In this document: piece by piece, positions 63,752 to 64,000 of the stretch
Layout of the letters: every line of letters begins with the position of its first letter
How positions within the stretch are numbered: the stretch's first letter is position 1
Source: DATJGS01 sp035494735
Lineage (GTDB): Bacteria; Eisenbacteria; RBG-16-71-46
Length of the DNA stretch: 64,000 nt
Direction: 5' to 3'
Assembly: GCA_035494735.1 (NCBI GenBank)
Contig: DATJGS010000029.1
Span: 1-64,000 of the forward strand
Made by a program: the position numbers and the translations under genes
Notes under the pieces: generated by a model
Seen by the model: only the letters and a program-made list of their open reading frames with translations
Databases searched by the model: none
Told to the model about the DNA's origin: nothing

Positions 63752-64000
63752 TTGAACGCGCGTTTGGCCGGTGCGCTGTACTTCGCGATGCAGCAGGCCC
63801 GGGGAGAACCCGTCCGCCAGGTGTGGCGCGAGCTCGACGCCAGCCAGTCCTGGCCGAGGCAGCGGCTGCTCGACCTCCAGTGGGAGCGGATGAAGGCGCT
63901 GTATCGCCATGCCTACGAGACGGTCCCGTTCTATCGCATGCGTTGGAGCGCGGCCGGCCTCGACGCAGGGTCGATGCGCTCGCGCGAGGACTGGGAGCGA
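63752..64000 (+). CDS. PaaK/CapK-like AMP-dependent ligase, N-terminal fragment (runs off window)
   Basis: The first 83 codons only. The pattern LLDLQWERMKALYRHAYETVPFYRMRWSAAGLD is the N-terminal signature of phenylacetate-CoA ligase-like proteins, including CapK-type enzymes found in capsule or exopolysaccharide clusters. The start is TTG at 63752, preceded by GGGAGG 4 nt upstream; no in-frame ATG or GTG lies between. Position beside a surface protein and glycosyltransferase-like genes favours the polysaccharide-associated subgroup, but the catalytic part is outside the window. Confidence 0.7.
   Translation, partial: MNARLAGALYFAMQQARGEPVRQVWRELDASQSWPRQRLLDLQWERMKALYRHAYETVPFYRMRWSAAGLDAGSMRSREDWER

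Overview
The window is a chromosomal segment of a very GC-rich Gram-negative bacterium (roughly 65-75 percent GC by eye). Several features point to an uncultured soil or sediment lineage of the FCB type, most like Candidatus Eisenbacteria. These are exported proteins ending in a FlgD-like sorting domain (SPNPA..., SGRRVASL..., DGVYFVRL), an exported protein ending in SWGSVKTRYR, duplicated ADOP-type MacB permeases, and clusters of DUF4097 proteins. I have no phylogenetic test for this, and Gemmatimonadota or Acidobacteriota relatives are possible. There is no rRNA, CRISPR, phage or insertion-sequence signature; the only RNA gene is tRNA-Lys(CTT).

Layout. 1-11.6 kb: a leucine/isovalerate degradation set (liuC, a split methylcrotonyl-CoA carboxylase alpha subunit, mccB). 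It is divided by two tandem 2.58-kb copies of a secreted WxDxR-repeat protein gene, each with its own promoter and structured leader. 11.7-19.9 kb: an NtrY/NtrC-like two-component pair next to an efflux operon (HlyD-like adaptor, MacB-like ATPase, ADOP permease, DUF4097 protein). 20.0-25.5 kb: a DinB-like gene, an ECF sigma/anti-sigma operon carrying two further DUF4097 genes, and a divergent fourth DUF4097 gene with a DTGSG repeat. 25.5-30.4 kb: two lower-GC small genes, a lipoprotein, and a GH63-like glucosidase fused to a DUF547 domain. 30.6-35.4 kb: a DUF5916 outer-membrane protein, a VOC protein, an exported phospholipase D-like protein and a small orphan gene. 35.5-40.0 kb: vanZ-hisS-aspS, a cupin gene and tRNA-Lys. 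40.2-46.6 kb: an Asp-box protein, small membrane proteins, a LytS/LytR-type pair, an FAD oxidoreductase and a Cys-rich exported protein. 46.3-52 kb: a PPIase-GT87 fusion divergent from a GT2 glycosyltransferase, TrmO, and an SpmA-SpmB fusion. 52-58.7 kb: a membrane-embedded Ser/Thr kinase, three proton-pump-like membrane subunits, and a PtsN-like EIIA. 59-64 kb: a GGDEF protein, a polytopic membrane protein, a beta-helix surface protein, and the start of a PaaK/CapK-like ligase.

Two themes connect the region. The first is envelope biology: exporters, surface beta-repeat proteins, glycosyltransferases, and three signalling systems that probably control them. The second is a recurring promoter, TTGnnn-N17/18-TAGnnT, that can be read directly in front of many transcription units and supports several start-site choices. 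Most long antisense ORFs in this window are high-GC shadows and are omitted.
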